A stretch of DNA of 64,000 nt, from NCBI RefSeq assembly GCF_048537545.1, contig NZ_CP183218.1. One strand, 5' to 3'. The position numbers were made by a program, and so were the translations under genes. This stretch comes from Chania fonticola_B. Its GTDB lineage: Bacteria; Pseudomonadota; Gammaproteobacteria; Enterobacterales; Enterobacteriaceae. Numbering within the stretch: the first letter of the stretch is position 1; each line of letters starts with the position of its first letter. Of the stretch, positions 1 through 7,548 are shown piece by piece. The notes under the pieces are model-generated. The model made no database searches. It had not been told where the DNA came from and was given only the letters and a program-made list of their open reading frames with translations.

Positions 1-954
1 CGCGAAGGCATTGGCGGCTACCCGATTGGCACTCAGGAAGATGTGCTGTCACTGATTTCCGGCGGTTTTGACTCTGGTGTTTCCAGTTATATGCTGATGC
101 GCCGTGGCTGCCGTGTACATTATTGCTTCTTTAATCTGGGTGGCGCGGCGCACGAAATTGGCGTCAAGCAGGTTGCCTACTATCTGTGGAACCGCTTCGG
201 CAGCTCACACAAGGTGCGCTTTGTGGCGATCGATTTCGAACCGGTGGTCGGTGAGATCCTGGAAAAGGTCGACGATGGTCAAATGGGCGTGGTGCTCAAA
301 CGCATGATGGTACGTGCCGCTTCCCAGGTTGCTGAACGTTATGATGTGCAGGCTTTGGTGACCGGCGAAGCGCTGGGCCAGGTTTCCAGCCAGACCCTGA
401 CCAACCTGCGTCTGATCGATAACGCCTCCGATACCCTGATCCTGCGCCCGCTGATCTCGCATGATAAAGAGCACATCATCAACGTGGCGCGTGAAATCGG
501 CACTGAAGACTTTGCCAAGACCATGCCGGAATATTGTGGTGTGATCTCAAAAAGCCCGACGGTCAAGGCAATCAAAACCAGGATTGAAGAGGAAGAAGGG
601 CACTTTGACTTCGAGATCCTCAATCGCGTGGTGCGCGAAGCGCGTAACGTCGATATCCGCACTATCGCAGAAGAAACCAGTCAGCAGGTCGCCGAAGTAG
701 AAACCGTGGCTGAATTCAGCGCTAACGAAGTGATCCTGGATATCCGCTCGGTGGACGAGCAGGAAGAGAAGCCGCTGCAATTGGCGCAGGTGGAAGTCAA
801 ACTGCTGCCGTTCTACAAGTTAGGCACGCAGTTTGCCGATCTCGATCAGAGCAAAACCTATCTGCTGTACTGTGAGCGCGGCGTAATGAGCCGTTTGCAA
901 GCGCTGTACCTGCTGGAGCAGGGCTACGCTAACGTTAAAGTCTACCGCCCGTAA
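1..954 (+). CDS. thiI: tRNA 4-thiouridine synthase ThiI, 5'-truncated by window edge
   Basis: Sulfurtransferase that adenylates tRNA U8 and inserts sulfur to give 4-thiouridine; it also supplies sulfur for the thiazole moiety of thiamine. The reading frame is open from base 1, so the window holds the last 317 residues; if the protein has the E. coli length of 482, about 165 residues (ferredoxin-like and THUMP part) are missing. The PP-loop SGGFDS lies near the left edge (bases about 58-75). With that offset, the Cys in PEYCGVIS falls at 344 and the Cys in YCERGVMS of the C-terminal rhodanese domain at 456, the two cysteines of the E. coli sulfur-transfer pair. A weak hairpin but no clear T-run terminator follows the stop. 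Confidence 0.97.
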   Translation, partial: REGIGGYPIGTQEDVLSLISGGFDSGVSSYMLMRRGCRVHYCFFNLGGAAHEIGVKQVAYYLWNRFGSSHKVRFVAIDFEPVVGEILEKVDDGQMGVVLKRMMVRAASQVAERYDVQALVTGEALGQVSSQTLTNLRLIDNASDTLILRPLISHDKEHIINVAREIGTEDFAKTMPEYCGVISKSPTVKAIKTRIEEEEGHFDFEILNRVVREARNVDIRTIAEETSQQVAEVETVAEFSANEVILDIRSVDEQEEKPLQLAQVEVKLLPFYKLGTQFADLDQSKTYLLYCERGVMSRLQALYLLEQGYANVKVYRP

Positions 955-1078
955 TCTGCGTTGCAGGGTAGCAATGCCGTTTCTCTGGTGTTGCTATCCT
1001 TAACCACTTCCCCCTGTTTTATCCTCTTTTTCTCTTTCCCCTCAAATAACTTTGACATAGTGGCTAACTTTGGTTTAT

Positions 1079-1101
1079 TTATTGTTACGTTATAACATAT
1101 C
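1079..1101. promoter_or_regulatory. Zur-like operator before the DUF4198 gene
   Basis: The core GTTACGTTATAAC (1084-1096) followed by ATATC fits the enterobacterial Zur consensus (GTTATANTATAAC core with ATTTC flanks) at all but a few positions. A TTGACA hexamer at 1052-1057 with TTTATT at 1074-1079 gives a plausible sigma70 promoter whose start site would lie under the palindrome, the usual position for Zur repression. This is a match by eye, without a scored matrix. Confidence 0.65.
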
Positions 1102-1126
1102 TTTTGATTGGGAAAGGAGCAGGTTA

Positions 1127-1918
1127 ATGCAGTTGAAAAAGTTGGCGGCGATACTGCCTTTTTGGTTTGTCAGCCATTCGCAGGCCCATTCGTTATGGGT
1201 TAATGCGTTACCCGCTGCGGGCGGGCAGAGCACGATAGAGCTTGGTTATGGAGATGAGTTCCCTACCGCAGAAGCGATCCCTGAAGATCGCCTGCACATT
1301 TTCGCACCGGCACAGCTGATCGGTAAGAATGGGGATCTGATGCTGAAGCCTGGTAAAGAGAATTACCAGTTCGTGACGGATAAACCGTTAGCCAAGGGTA
1401 GCTATGCCGCTATCGCTATCTATAACCCCACCTATTGGTCGAAAAATAAATCGGGATGGCAACAGCAGAGCAGGACGGAAATGCCAGACGCGCTTTACTG
1501 CGAGCGGGCCTCCATGTTTGGCAAAACCATTGTGAACATCGATGGGGCGACAGAGACCGCAGTCATCAGCCAGCCGCAGGGGTTGCAGCTGGAGATTATC
1601 CCGTTAGCCAACCCGGCCACCATCAAGCCAGGGCAGCCGTTGCCAATACAGGTATTGTATGACGGGAAACCGCTAAAGAATGCCGATGTGACGGCGACGT
1701 TTGCCGGATTTGGCGACCAACACGAGCACCACGGGCATACGCATAGTCATGCCAAAGCCTTTTTGAATCAGACCGACGGCAAGGGCAAAGTCAACGTTTA
1801 CCCGCTGAAGGCAGGATATTGGGTAGTCGAAACCGAACATAAACTGCCTTATGCGGATAAGGCGAAATGTGATGAATCCGTGTTGCTTTCAACGCTGACC
1901 TTTACCATCAGCGAATAA
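1127..1918 (+). CDS. Secreted DUF4198 / NikM-like (COG5266) protein with His cluster
   Basis: Periplasmic protein of the DUF4198 family, whose members are annotated as accessory proteins of metal (nickel, cobalt or other) uptake; the metal here is not known. I use the ATG at 1127 because AAGGAG lies 8 to 9 bases upstream; an in-frame start at 1070 would add 19 residues ahead of the signal peptide. The 263-residue product has a signal peptide ending SQA at residue 20, so the mature chain would begin with His21 (HSLWVNA). A His-rich stretch at 199-208 (HEHHGHTHSH) looks like a metal-binding loop, and Cys125 and Cys248 could form a disulfide. The gene stands alone between thiI and yajL, and the Zur-like operator just upstream points to zinc limitation as the signal. 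Confidence 0.8.
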   Translation: MQLKKLAAILPFWFVSHSQAHSLWVNALPAAGGQSTIELGYGDEFPTAEAIPEDRLHIFAPAQLIGKNGDLMLKPGKENYQFVTDKPLAKGSYAAIAIYNPTYWSKNKSGWQQQSRTEMPDALYCERASMFGKTIVNIDGATETAVISQPQGLQLEIIPLANPATIKPGQPLPIQVLYDGKPLKNADVTATFAGFGDQHEHHGHTHSHAKAFLNQTDGKGKVNVYPLKAGYWVVETEHKLPYADKAKCDESVLLSTLTFTISE

Positions 1919-1958
1919 GCCATTGGCTTGGCAGGCCAGCCGGCCTGCCAATATTGCT

Positions 1959-2549
1959 TCAATCGCGGAAGTCGTACATGCCGGGGATCAGTACCAGCTG
2001 TGCCGCTATCTCAGCCGCTTTGGCCTTACCCAACAGCAAATCGATCAGTTTCAGGGCAAACTCCATCGAGGTGCCTGGCCCTTGACTGGTGAGCAGGTTG
2101 ACGCGTGGGTCGAACACGACGCGTCTTTCCATCCACTGCTCTTCCGGGATTTGCTCTTTCAGGCCAGGGAAGCCGGTCATATTGCCGATCGGGAACAGTT
2201 GGTGATGCTGCAATACCAAGGCCGGTGCCGCACAGATGGCGGCGACAATATTGCCTTGCAGATGCATCTGGCGAACTTTTTCCACCAGCAACGGGCTATC
2301 GCGAAAACACTCTGCCCCCTTGATACCACCTGGTAAGACGATGGCGTCAAAGTGGTCATCAACAATTGCCACCAAGGGGGCATCTGCCAGCAGCTTGACG
2401 CCGCGTGAGCAGACGATGGTCAGGCCACCGTCACTGGCAACGCTGGCGGTCGTTACTTTGACACCGGCGCGAACCAGCAGGTCGATGGTGGTTACGGCCT
2501 CGGTTTCTTCACTACCAGGTGCCAGGCAGACCAATACCGATGCGCTCAT
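1959..2549 (-). CDS. yajL: Protein/nucleic acid deglycase family chaperone YajL (DJ-1/PfpI)
   Basis: DJ-1/PfpI family protein of 196 residues, the E. coli length. YajL protects proteins against oxidative and carbonyl stress; chaperone and deglycase activities have been reported. The nucleophilic elbow Cys106 is visible in AAICAAPA, with the conserved CFRDSP and TSQGPGT segments. The ATG at 2549 is chosen because it gives the family N-terminus MSASVLVCLAPGSEE and follows AAGGAA; the frame is open upstream to 2579. It overlaps the 3' end of panE by 38 bases, so the two are co-transcribed and probably translationally coupled, as in E. coli. Confidence 0.95.
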   Translation of the reverse strand: MSASVLVCLAPGSEETEAVTTIDLLVRAGVKVTTASVASDGGLTIVCSRGVKLLADAPLVAIVDDHFDAIVLPGGIKGAECFRDSPLLVEKVRQMHLQGNIVAAICAAPALVLQHHQLFPIGNMTGFPGLKEQIPEEQWMERRVVFDPRVNLLTSQGPGTSMEFALKLIDLLLGKAKAAEIAAQLVLIPGMYDFRD

Positions 2550-3423
2550 AGCTATTTTCCTTGCGTTTAATGATTTCAAACAGCCGGGTATTTTCTGGCA
2601 GCGGAATGCCGTGGCTGCGTCCGCGACGCAGCAAATAACCGGTAATGTAGTCGATCTCGGTGTGCCTTTGAGAACGGATATCCTGGAGCATTGAGGAGAT
2701 GTTGTCCGCCGTTGACTGGATCACCTGCATCACATAGAACACCAGGCTTTCGCACGAGGTGTGGTGACCTTCCATCTCCATCACGCTAGCCACTTCACGG
2801 CAGATAAGCTCTATCTGCTCAGGATAGCGTTGCAGATCGCCATTACGGCAGTCATACAGCACGGTTAGCGGGTTAATGACGCAGTTGACCGCCAGCTTGC
2901 GCCAACTGGCCGAAGCAATATTGTTATGCCAGGCAACGTCGGGCAGAGCCTGGTGCAGGATCTCTGCCAGATGGCTGAGGTGGGTGGCTTGCTGGGTCGT
3001 TGGGCCGATGTGGGTGGTGCCGTTGGCGACGTGCACAATGGTGTTACCATCGTGGCGTGCGGCATGGGTGGTAATTCCCTGAAGCACCGGCTGGCTGTGC
3101 GGTGGCAATTCCTCTTGAGTCCCTATGCCGTTATGCAGCAGCAAAATGGCACAGCGAGGGTTTAATTTGGGCAGCAATGCCGTCACCGCGCTGGAAACCT
3201 GCCAGGCTTTCAGCGTGACCAGCAGCAACTCACTTTGCCGCAGGTGTTCAGGATCGTTGGTGGGTAAATTACGGTTAAACGAGGTGCCGTCGGGTTCAAT
3301 GACGTTGACCGCACAAAATGGCTGGGGCACCCGTAACCATCCCTGTACATCGTGGCCCTGCTGATAGAGTTTGGCTAGCCACAGTTGTCCGAGCGCGCCG
3401 CAACCAAGAATGGTTATTTTCAT
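2512..3423 (-). CDS. panE: 2-dehydropantoate 2-reductase
   Basis: Ketopantoate reductase: NADPH-dependent reduction of 2-dehydropantoate to pantoate in the pathway to pantothenate and coenzyme A. The 303-residue cytosolic protein has the N-terminal Rossmann motif GCGALG (7-12), catalytic Lys176 in SWRKLAVN, and Glu256 in TEIDYITGYLL, both at the E. coli positions. The gene is first in a two-gene unit with yajL and is divergent from yajQ, with the 170-base gap between them holding both promoters. Confidence 0.96.
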   Translation of the reverse strand: MKITILGCGALGQLWLAKLYQQGHDVQGWLRVPQPFCAVNVIEPDGTSFNRNLPTNDPEHLRQSELLLVTLKAWQVSSAVTALLPKLNPRCAILLLHNGIGTQEELPPHSQPVLQGITTHAARHDGNTIVHVANGTTHIGPTTQQATHLSHLAEILHQALPDVAWHNNIASASWRKLAVNCVINPLTVLYDCRNGDLQRYPEQIELICREVASVMEMEGHHTSCESLVFYVMQVIQSTADNISSMLQDIRSQRHTEIDYITGYLLRRGRSHGIPLPENTRLFEIIKRKENSYERIGIGLPGTW

Positions 3424-3592
3424 TTCATCTCCCTGGTTTTCGGAAAGACCACTGATGCATCCTTTTGATTATAGGCTTTTCTGTTGTTGAACGTCTTGTT
3501 CAGGCGTATATCTGAATTTTGCCTGAAACCGCAAAGCGGGTATCATGCACGGCAACGAAATCATACAGCACCCATTCAGGAGGAAGAGAAGT

Positions 3593-4084
3593 ATGCCATC
3601 TTTCGACATCGTTTCCGAAATTGATATGCAGGAAGTTCGCAACGCCGTTGATAACGCTACCCGCGATCTCAGCACCCGTTGGGATTTCCGTAACGTACCG
3701 GCCAGCTTTGAGCTGAACGAGAAAGACCAAAGCATTAAGGTCGCCAGCGAGTCTGACTTCCAGGTGCAGCAATTGCTCGATATCCTGCGCGAAAAACTGA
3801 TGAAACGCAGCATTGAAGGCGGTGCGCTGGAAATCCCGGAAGAACTGACCCACAGTGGCAAAACCTACAGCGTGGATGCCAAGCTCAAGCAGGGGATCGA
3901 AAGCTCAATGGCGAAGAAGATCGTCAAGCTGATCAAAGACAGCAAGCTGAAGGTACAGGCGCAGATCCAGGGTGATGAAATCCGCGTTACCGGTAAGGCA
4001 CGCGACGATCTGCAAAGCGTGATGGCGCTGATCCGTGGTGCCGATCTGGGACAGCCGTTCCAGTTTAAAAACTTCCGCGATTAA
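3593..4084 (+). CDS. yajQ: YajQ family nucleotide-binding protein (UPF0234)
   Basis: Cytosolic protein of 163 residues, the usual family length, built from two ferredoxin-like domains. YajQ-type proteins bind nucleotides and RNA; a Xanthomonas relative is a cyclic-di-GMP effector, but the role in enterobacteria is not settled. The conserved MPSFDIVSE start and GQPFQFKNFRD end are present. The ATG at 3593 is preceded by AGGAGG; a longer frame from 3545 has no comparable site and would add an unrelated sequence. A strong hairpin follows the stop. Confidence 0.93.
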   Translation: MPSFDIVSEIDMQEVRNAVDNATRDLSTRWDFRNVPASFELNEKDQSIKVASESDFQVQQLLDILREKLMKRSIEGGALEIPEELTHSGKTYSVDAKLKQGIESSMAKKIVKLIKDSKLKVQAQIQGDEIRVTGKARDDLQSVMALIRGADLGQPFQFKNFRD

Positions 4085-4091
4085 GTTGTGC

Positions 4092-4116
4092 AGGGCCGGT
4101 AAACCGGCCCTATTGT
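4092..4116 (+). terminator. Terminator of yajQ
   Basis: The 9-bp inverted repeat AGGGCCGGT/ACCGGCCCT is followed by TATTGTTTT on the plus strand. It sits between the convergent yajQ and yajR genes. Confidence 0.8.
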
Positions 4117-4117
4117 T

Positions 4118-5482
4118 TTAAAGCGCTGCGATCAGGGCTTCCAACTGACCGCGATTGGTCTGTTTGGTATCTACCTTCACGTAAGCGCTGCGTTCCTCGG
4201 GAACTACGACCGCTTCCGCTACCCCCGGCTGAGCCAGCAAACGGCTTTGCAACGCCGAATCTTTTACCGCCAGTTCAGACAACGTGATACGCAGGCTGCT
4301 GACGTAAGGCGGCTCTTTCATGGTGCTGCTGACCACAAACCAGACGGCGGCTAGAACCGCACCGGCGATAAAGACAAATCCTGCTCCCTGAAAACCATAT
4401 AACCAGCCGCCCACGCTGCCGCCGATGGCCACGCCAATAAACTGGCTGGTAGAGTAAACCCCCATCGCCGTGCCTTTATAACCCGCCGGGGACTCTTTGC
4501 TGATCAGCGAAGGCAGGATGGCTTCCATGACGTTAAACGCCATAAAGAACAGCTGCACTCCGGCAATGATGCCCCATAGATGCTGGCCAGAAAACCACAG
4601 CACCACCTCGGCGCAAAACAGTACCGCCACGCAGCCCATAAAGACCTGCTTCATACGGCGGTATTTTTCCGCATAGATGATAAACGGCACTACGGCAATG
4701 AAGGAAACCAGCATGGTGACCAGATAGACTTTCCAGTGGTCCGCAGCGGCTAGCCCAGCTTTTTCCATCGCCAACGGTAGGGCGACGAAGCTGGACATCA
4801 GCAAGATATGCAGGCACAGGATGCCAAAGTTGAGTTTCAACAGCCGCGAATTGTTCAGCACCTTGCTAAAACTGCCCCGCACGATGCTCGATTCCCGGTT
4901 CAGCACGTGTTCGTCGGCAGAAGGGACGACCAGTAAGGTAATCGCGATACCAGCCAGTGACAGCACGGCAATCATCCAGAACAGCGCATGCAAACCGAAA
5001 GCATGGGTCACTATCGGGCCCACCACCATGGCGATAGCAAAGGTGATACCGAAGCTGATGCCGATAAACGCCATCGCCTTGGTACGGTTCTGTTCGCGGG
5101 TTAAATCCGACAGCAGCGCCATTACCGCAGCGGCTATCGCCCCGGAACCCTGCAATGCACGGCCAAGAATGATGCCCCAGATAGAGTCGCTTAAGGCTGC
5201 GATCACGCTGCCAAGGGCGAAGATCAGCAGCCCGCCGACGATCAGTGGCTTACGGCCAACGCGGTCCGAAATCAGGCCGAAGGGGATCTGGAATACCGCC
5301 TGCGCCAGGCCATAAATACCGATAGCCAGGCCGATCAGGGCCTCACTGGCACCGTGCAGCGCCATCCCATAGGTGGTCAGTACCGGTAACACCATAAACA
5401 TGCCAAGCATGCGCAGTGAGAATACGGTTCCCAAGCCCCAGGTCGCACGGCGTTCTTGGGGAGTCATTATATTGTCGTTCAT
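4118..5482 (-). CDS. yajR: MFS transporter YajR with C-terminal YAM domain
   Basis: Inner-membrane proton-coupled transporter of the major facilitator superfamily; the E. coli crystal structure shows 12 helices plus a cytosolic ferredoxin-like YAM domain, but the substrate is unknown. At 454 residues it matches E. coli YajR. Motif A is present as DRVGRKPL (73-80), and the last ~70 residues after the helices (from about PPYVSSLRI) form the YAM domain. It lies downstream of cyoE on the same strand but is cut off from it by the cyoE terminator. Its leader holds a large perfect hairpin at 5500-5544. Confidence 0.94.
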   Translation of the reverse strand: MNDNIMTPQERRATWGLGTVFSLRMLGMFMVLPVLTTYGMALHGASEALIGLAIGIYGLAQAVFQIPFGLISDRVGRKPLIVGGLLIFALGSVIAALSDSIWGIILGRALQGSGAIAAAVMALLSDLTREQNRTKAMAFIGISFGITFAIAMVVGPIVTHAFGLHALFWMIAVLSLAGIAITLLVVPSADEHVLNRESSIVRGSFSKVLNNSRLLKLNFGILCLHILLMSSFVALPLAMEKAGLAAADHWKVYLVTMLVSFIAVVPFIIYAEKYRRMKQVFMGCVAVLFCAEVVLWFSGQHLWGIIAGVQLFFMAFNVMEAILPSLISKESPAGYKGTAMGVYSTSQFIGVAIGGSVGGWLYGFQGAGFVFIAGAVLAAVWFVVSSTMKEPPYVSSLRITLSELAVKDSALQSRLLAQPGVAEAVVVPEERSAYVKVDTKQTNRGQLEALIAAL

Positions 5483-5499
5483 CTTGACCTCAGTAAAGC

Positions 5500-5544
5500 C
5501 TATTCCAACGGGCTAAGTAGGGGGGACTTAGCCCGTTGGAATAG
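5500..5544. repeat. Perfect 19-bp inverted repeat in the yajR leader
   Basis: Arms 5500-5518 (CTATTCCAACGGGCTAAGT) and 5526-5544 are exact reverse complements separated by a 7-base purine-rich loop. The left arm begins 18 bases upstream of the yajR start codon, so in the mRNA it would fold just ahead of the ribosome-binding region. There is no T-run on either side, so a simple terminator is unlikely. Confidence 0.85.
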
Positions 5545-5647
5545 CCTCGGCAAAGTTGCGTCATTCTAGTGCGAAGGGCAGGGGGGGGTAAATCGAATGT
5601 TGTTTAACAGATATTACAGTTGGCGTGCTTTTCTCTGAAACAAATAA

Positions 5648-5670
5648 AATGGGCCGCTGAGCGGCCCATT
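5648..5670 (-). terminator. Terminator of the cyoABCDE operon
   Basis: A 10-bp stem AATGGGCCGC/GCGGCCCATT with a 3-base loop is followed on the minus strand by TTTATTTG. It lies 17 bases past the cyoE stop codon. Confidence 0.85.
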
Positions 5671-5686
5671 CGCAGACATCCGCTGT

Positions 5687-6580
5687 TTACCAAGCGTAGG
5701 TTAACAGGGTTTCTGGTGTAGCACTGGCACTGAAATCGATCGACATCATTACGCTAAGTGAAGTAATGGCCACGATTGAGAACACAAACAGTTTGCGCGC
5801 CCAGACGCTGTCATTTTCCGCTTTGTAGCCGCGTAACGCCATGCCCAGCCACCACACGCTCACCGCCGCTGCGACGATCAGGTATTTGTAGCCAGCATAA
5901 CCGCCCAGGGTCAGCATCAGCGTGGCGATCATAAACGCCAGGATGTAGAGCGTAATATGGTTTTTGGCAACGGAGATGCCTTTCACCACCGGCAGCACCG
6001 GGATATTGGCTGCCTGGTAATCTTTAAAGCGGAAGATGGCAATCGCATAAGAATGCGGCATCTGCCACAGGCTAAAGATAGCCAGCAGGATCAACGCACC
6101 AGCGTCAAACTCGTTAGTGACCGCGCAGTAGCCAATAACCGGTGGCGCGGCCCCAGACAGGCTGCCGATCAGCGTGCCATATACCGAGTGGCGTTTCATG
6201 TACAGGCTGTAAACGCCGACATAAACCACAAAGCCCATCACCGCCAGCCACATGGCCAGCGGGTTGGCTGCGATATACAGCAGTGCAAAACCAGCAATAC
6301 CCAGCAAGGTAGCGTAAACCAGGCTCACACTCGGCGCGATCAGGCCTTTTACCAGCACCCTGTTCTTCGTTCTCTCCATTTTCTTGTCGATGTCGCGGTC
6401 AATGTAGTTGTTAAATACACAGCCCGAGGCAACCACCAACGAGACCCCTAACAGGGTGGCGAGAAACAGGGGATAGTCGATGCTCCCTTTGGAAGCGAGC
6501 AGGAATCCCCCGACGACAGAAATTAAATTACCGAAAATAATTCCTGGTTTAGTTACTTGCAGGTATTGCTTAATCATCAC
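5687..6580 (-). CDS. cyoE: Protoheme IX farnesyltransferase (heme O synthase)
   Basis: Integral membrane UbiA-family prenyltransferase that converts protoheme to heme O, the cofactor of the cytochrome bo3 oxygen-reducing centre. The 297-residue protein has the Asp-rich prenyl diphosphate motif NNYIDRDIDKKMERT and the conserved YSLYMKRHS and QMPHSYAIAI segments. It is the last gene of the cyo operon, 14 bases after cyoD, and its product is needed to assemble CyoB. Confidence 0.98.
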   Translation of the reverse strand: MMIKQYLQVTKPGIIFGNLISVVGGFLLASKGSIDYPLFLATLLGVSLVVASGCVFNNYIDRDIDKKMERTKNRVLVKGLIAPSVSLVYATLLGIAGFALLYIAANPLAMWLAVMGFVVYVGVYSLYMKRHSVYGTLIGSLSGAAPPVIGYCAVTNEFDAGALILLAIFSLWQMPHSYAIAIFRFKDYQAANIPVLPVVKGISVAKNHITLYILAFMIATLMLTLGGYAGYKYLIVAAAVSVWWLGMALRGYKAENDSVWARKLFVFSIVAITSLSVMMSIDFSASATPETLLTYAW

Positions 6581-6594
6581 GTCCAGCTCTGCTC

Positions 6595-6933
6595 TTAATC
6601 GACCATCATGTTGATGTTGAGGTTGTACATAATCCAGAGTGAACCCACAACAACGATACCGATGATCATAACGGTGAACAGCAATGCCACCAGGTTCCAG
6701 CGCTCTTCCGATGAGGTGTTCATATGCAGGAAGTAAACCAGGTGAACGATCACCTGGATAACCGCCATGCCGACCACAACCGCCAGGATGGTGGAGTGAG
6801 AGGCGCTGCCGCTCATCACCATCGCAAATGGAATTACCGTCAGGATGACCGACAGGATAAAGCCGGTCAGATATGACTTCACGCTACCGTGGCTTGCGCC
6901 GCCGTGAGAGGTATCATGGGATGAATGGCTCAT
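6595..6933 (-). CDS. cyoD: Cytochrome bo3 ubiquinol oxidase subunit IV
   Basis: Small subunit of cytochrome bo3, 112 residues with three predicted membrane helices (about 24-45, 50-75, 86-108), needed for stable assembly of the copper site of CyoB. The N-terminus is His and Ser rich (HSSHDTSHGGASHGS), as in the family. It starts directly after the cyoC stop codon in the operon. Confidence 0.97.
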   Translation of the reverse strand: MSHSSHDTSHGGASHGSVKSYLTGFILSVILTVIPFAMVMSGSASHSTILAVVVGMAVIQVIVHLVYFLHMNTSSEERWNLVALLFTVMIIGIVVVGSLWIMYNLNINMMVD

Positions 6934-7548
6934 TTACATTACCCCCAGCAGGTAGACAACGGTAAATACGCAGATCCAGACCACGTCCAGGAAGTGCCAG
7001 AACAGGCTCAGACACATCAGACGGGTTTTATTGGTTGGGTTCAGGCCACGCTTGCTCACCTGAATCATCATGATGATGATCCAGATCAGGCCGGTGGTTA
7101 CGTGCAGACCGTGAGTACCTACCAGCGCAAAGAAGCTGGAGAGGAACGCACTGCGGTCTGGGCCGTAACCTTCGGCGATCAGGTGATGGAATTCATAGAT
7201 CTCCATCGCCACGAAGCCGAGGCCAAACAGGAAGGTCAGGAACAGCCAGGTGTTAACGCTGCTGACCTTGCCCTTGTTCATGCCGATCATCGCCATACCG
7301 TAGGTGATGGAGCTGAACAGCAGGAGGAAAGTTTCAACCAGTACAAAATTCAGGTCGAAGATATCTTTCCCAGTGGGACCGCCAGCGGTCCCGTTCACCA
7401 GTACTGCATAGGTTGCGAACAAGCTCGCAAACAAAATACAGTCGCTCATCAGGTAAACCCAGAATCCGAAGACCTTGGTTTCTCCTGCGTCGTGGTGCCC
7501 ATGCTCGACATGGGCTGCGCTATGGTTGGTCAGAGTATCAGTTGACAT
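6934..7548 (-). CDS. cyoC: Cytochrome bo3 ubiquinol oxidase subunit III
   Basis: Inner-membrane subunit III, 204 residues with five predicted helices, of the heme-copper oxidase family. It has no redox centre and supports assembly of the complex. The conserved FGFWVYLMSDCILFA and GTHGLHVTTGLIW segments are present. The start overlaps the 3' end of cyoB by 11 bases. Confidence 0.98.
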   Translation of the reverse strand: MSTDTLTNHSAAHVEHGHHDAGETKVFGFWVYLMSDCILFASLFATYAVLVNGTAGGPTGKDIFDLNFVLVETFLLLFSSITYGMAMIGMNKGKVSSVNTWLFLTFLFGLGFVAMEIYEFHHLIAEGYGPDRSAFLSSFFALVGTHGLHVTTGLIWIIIMMIQVSKRGLNPTNKTRLMCLSLFWHFLDVVWICVFTVVYLLGVM

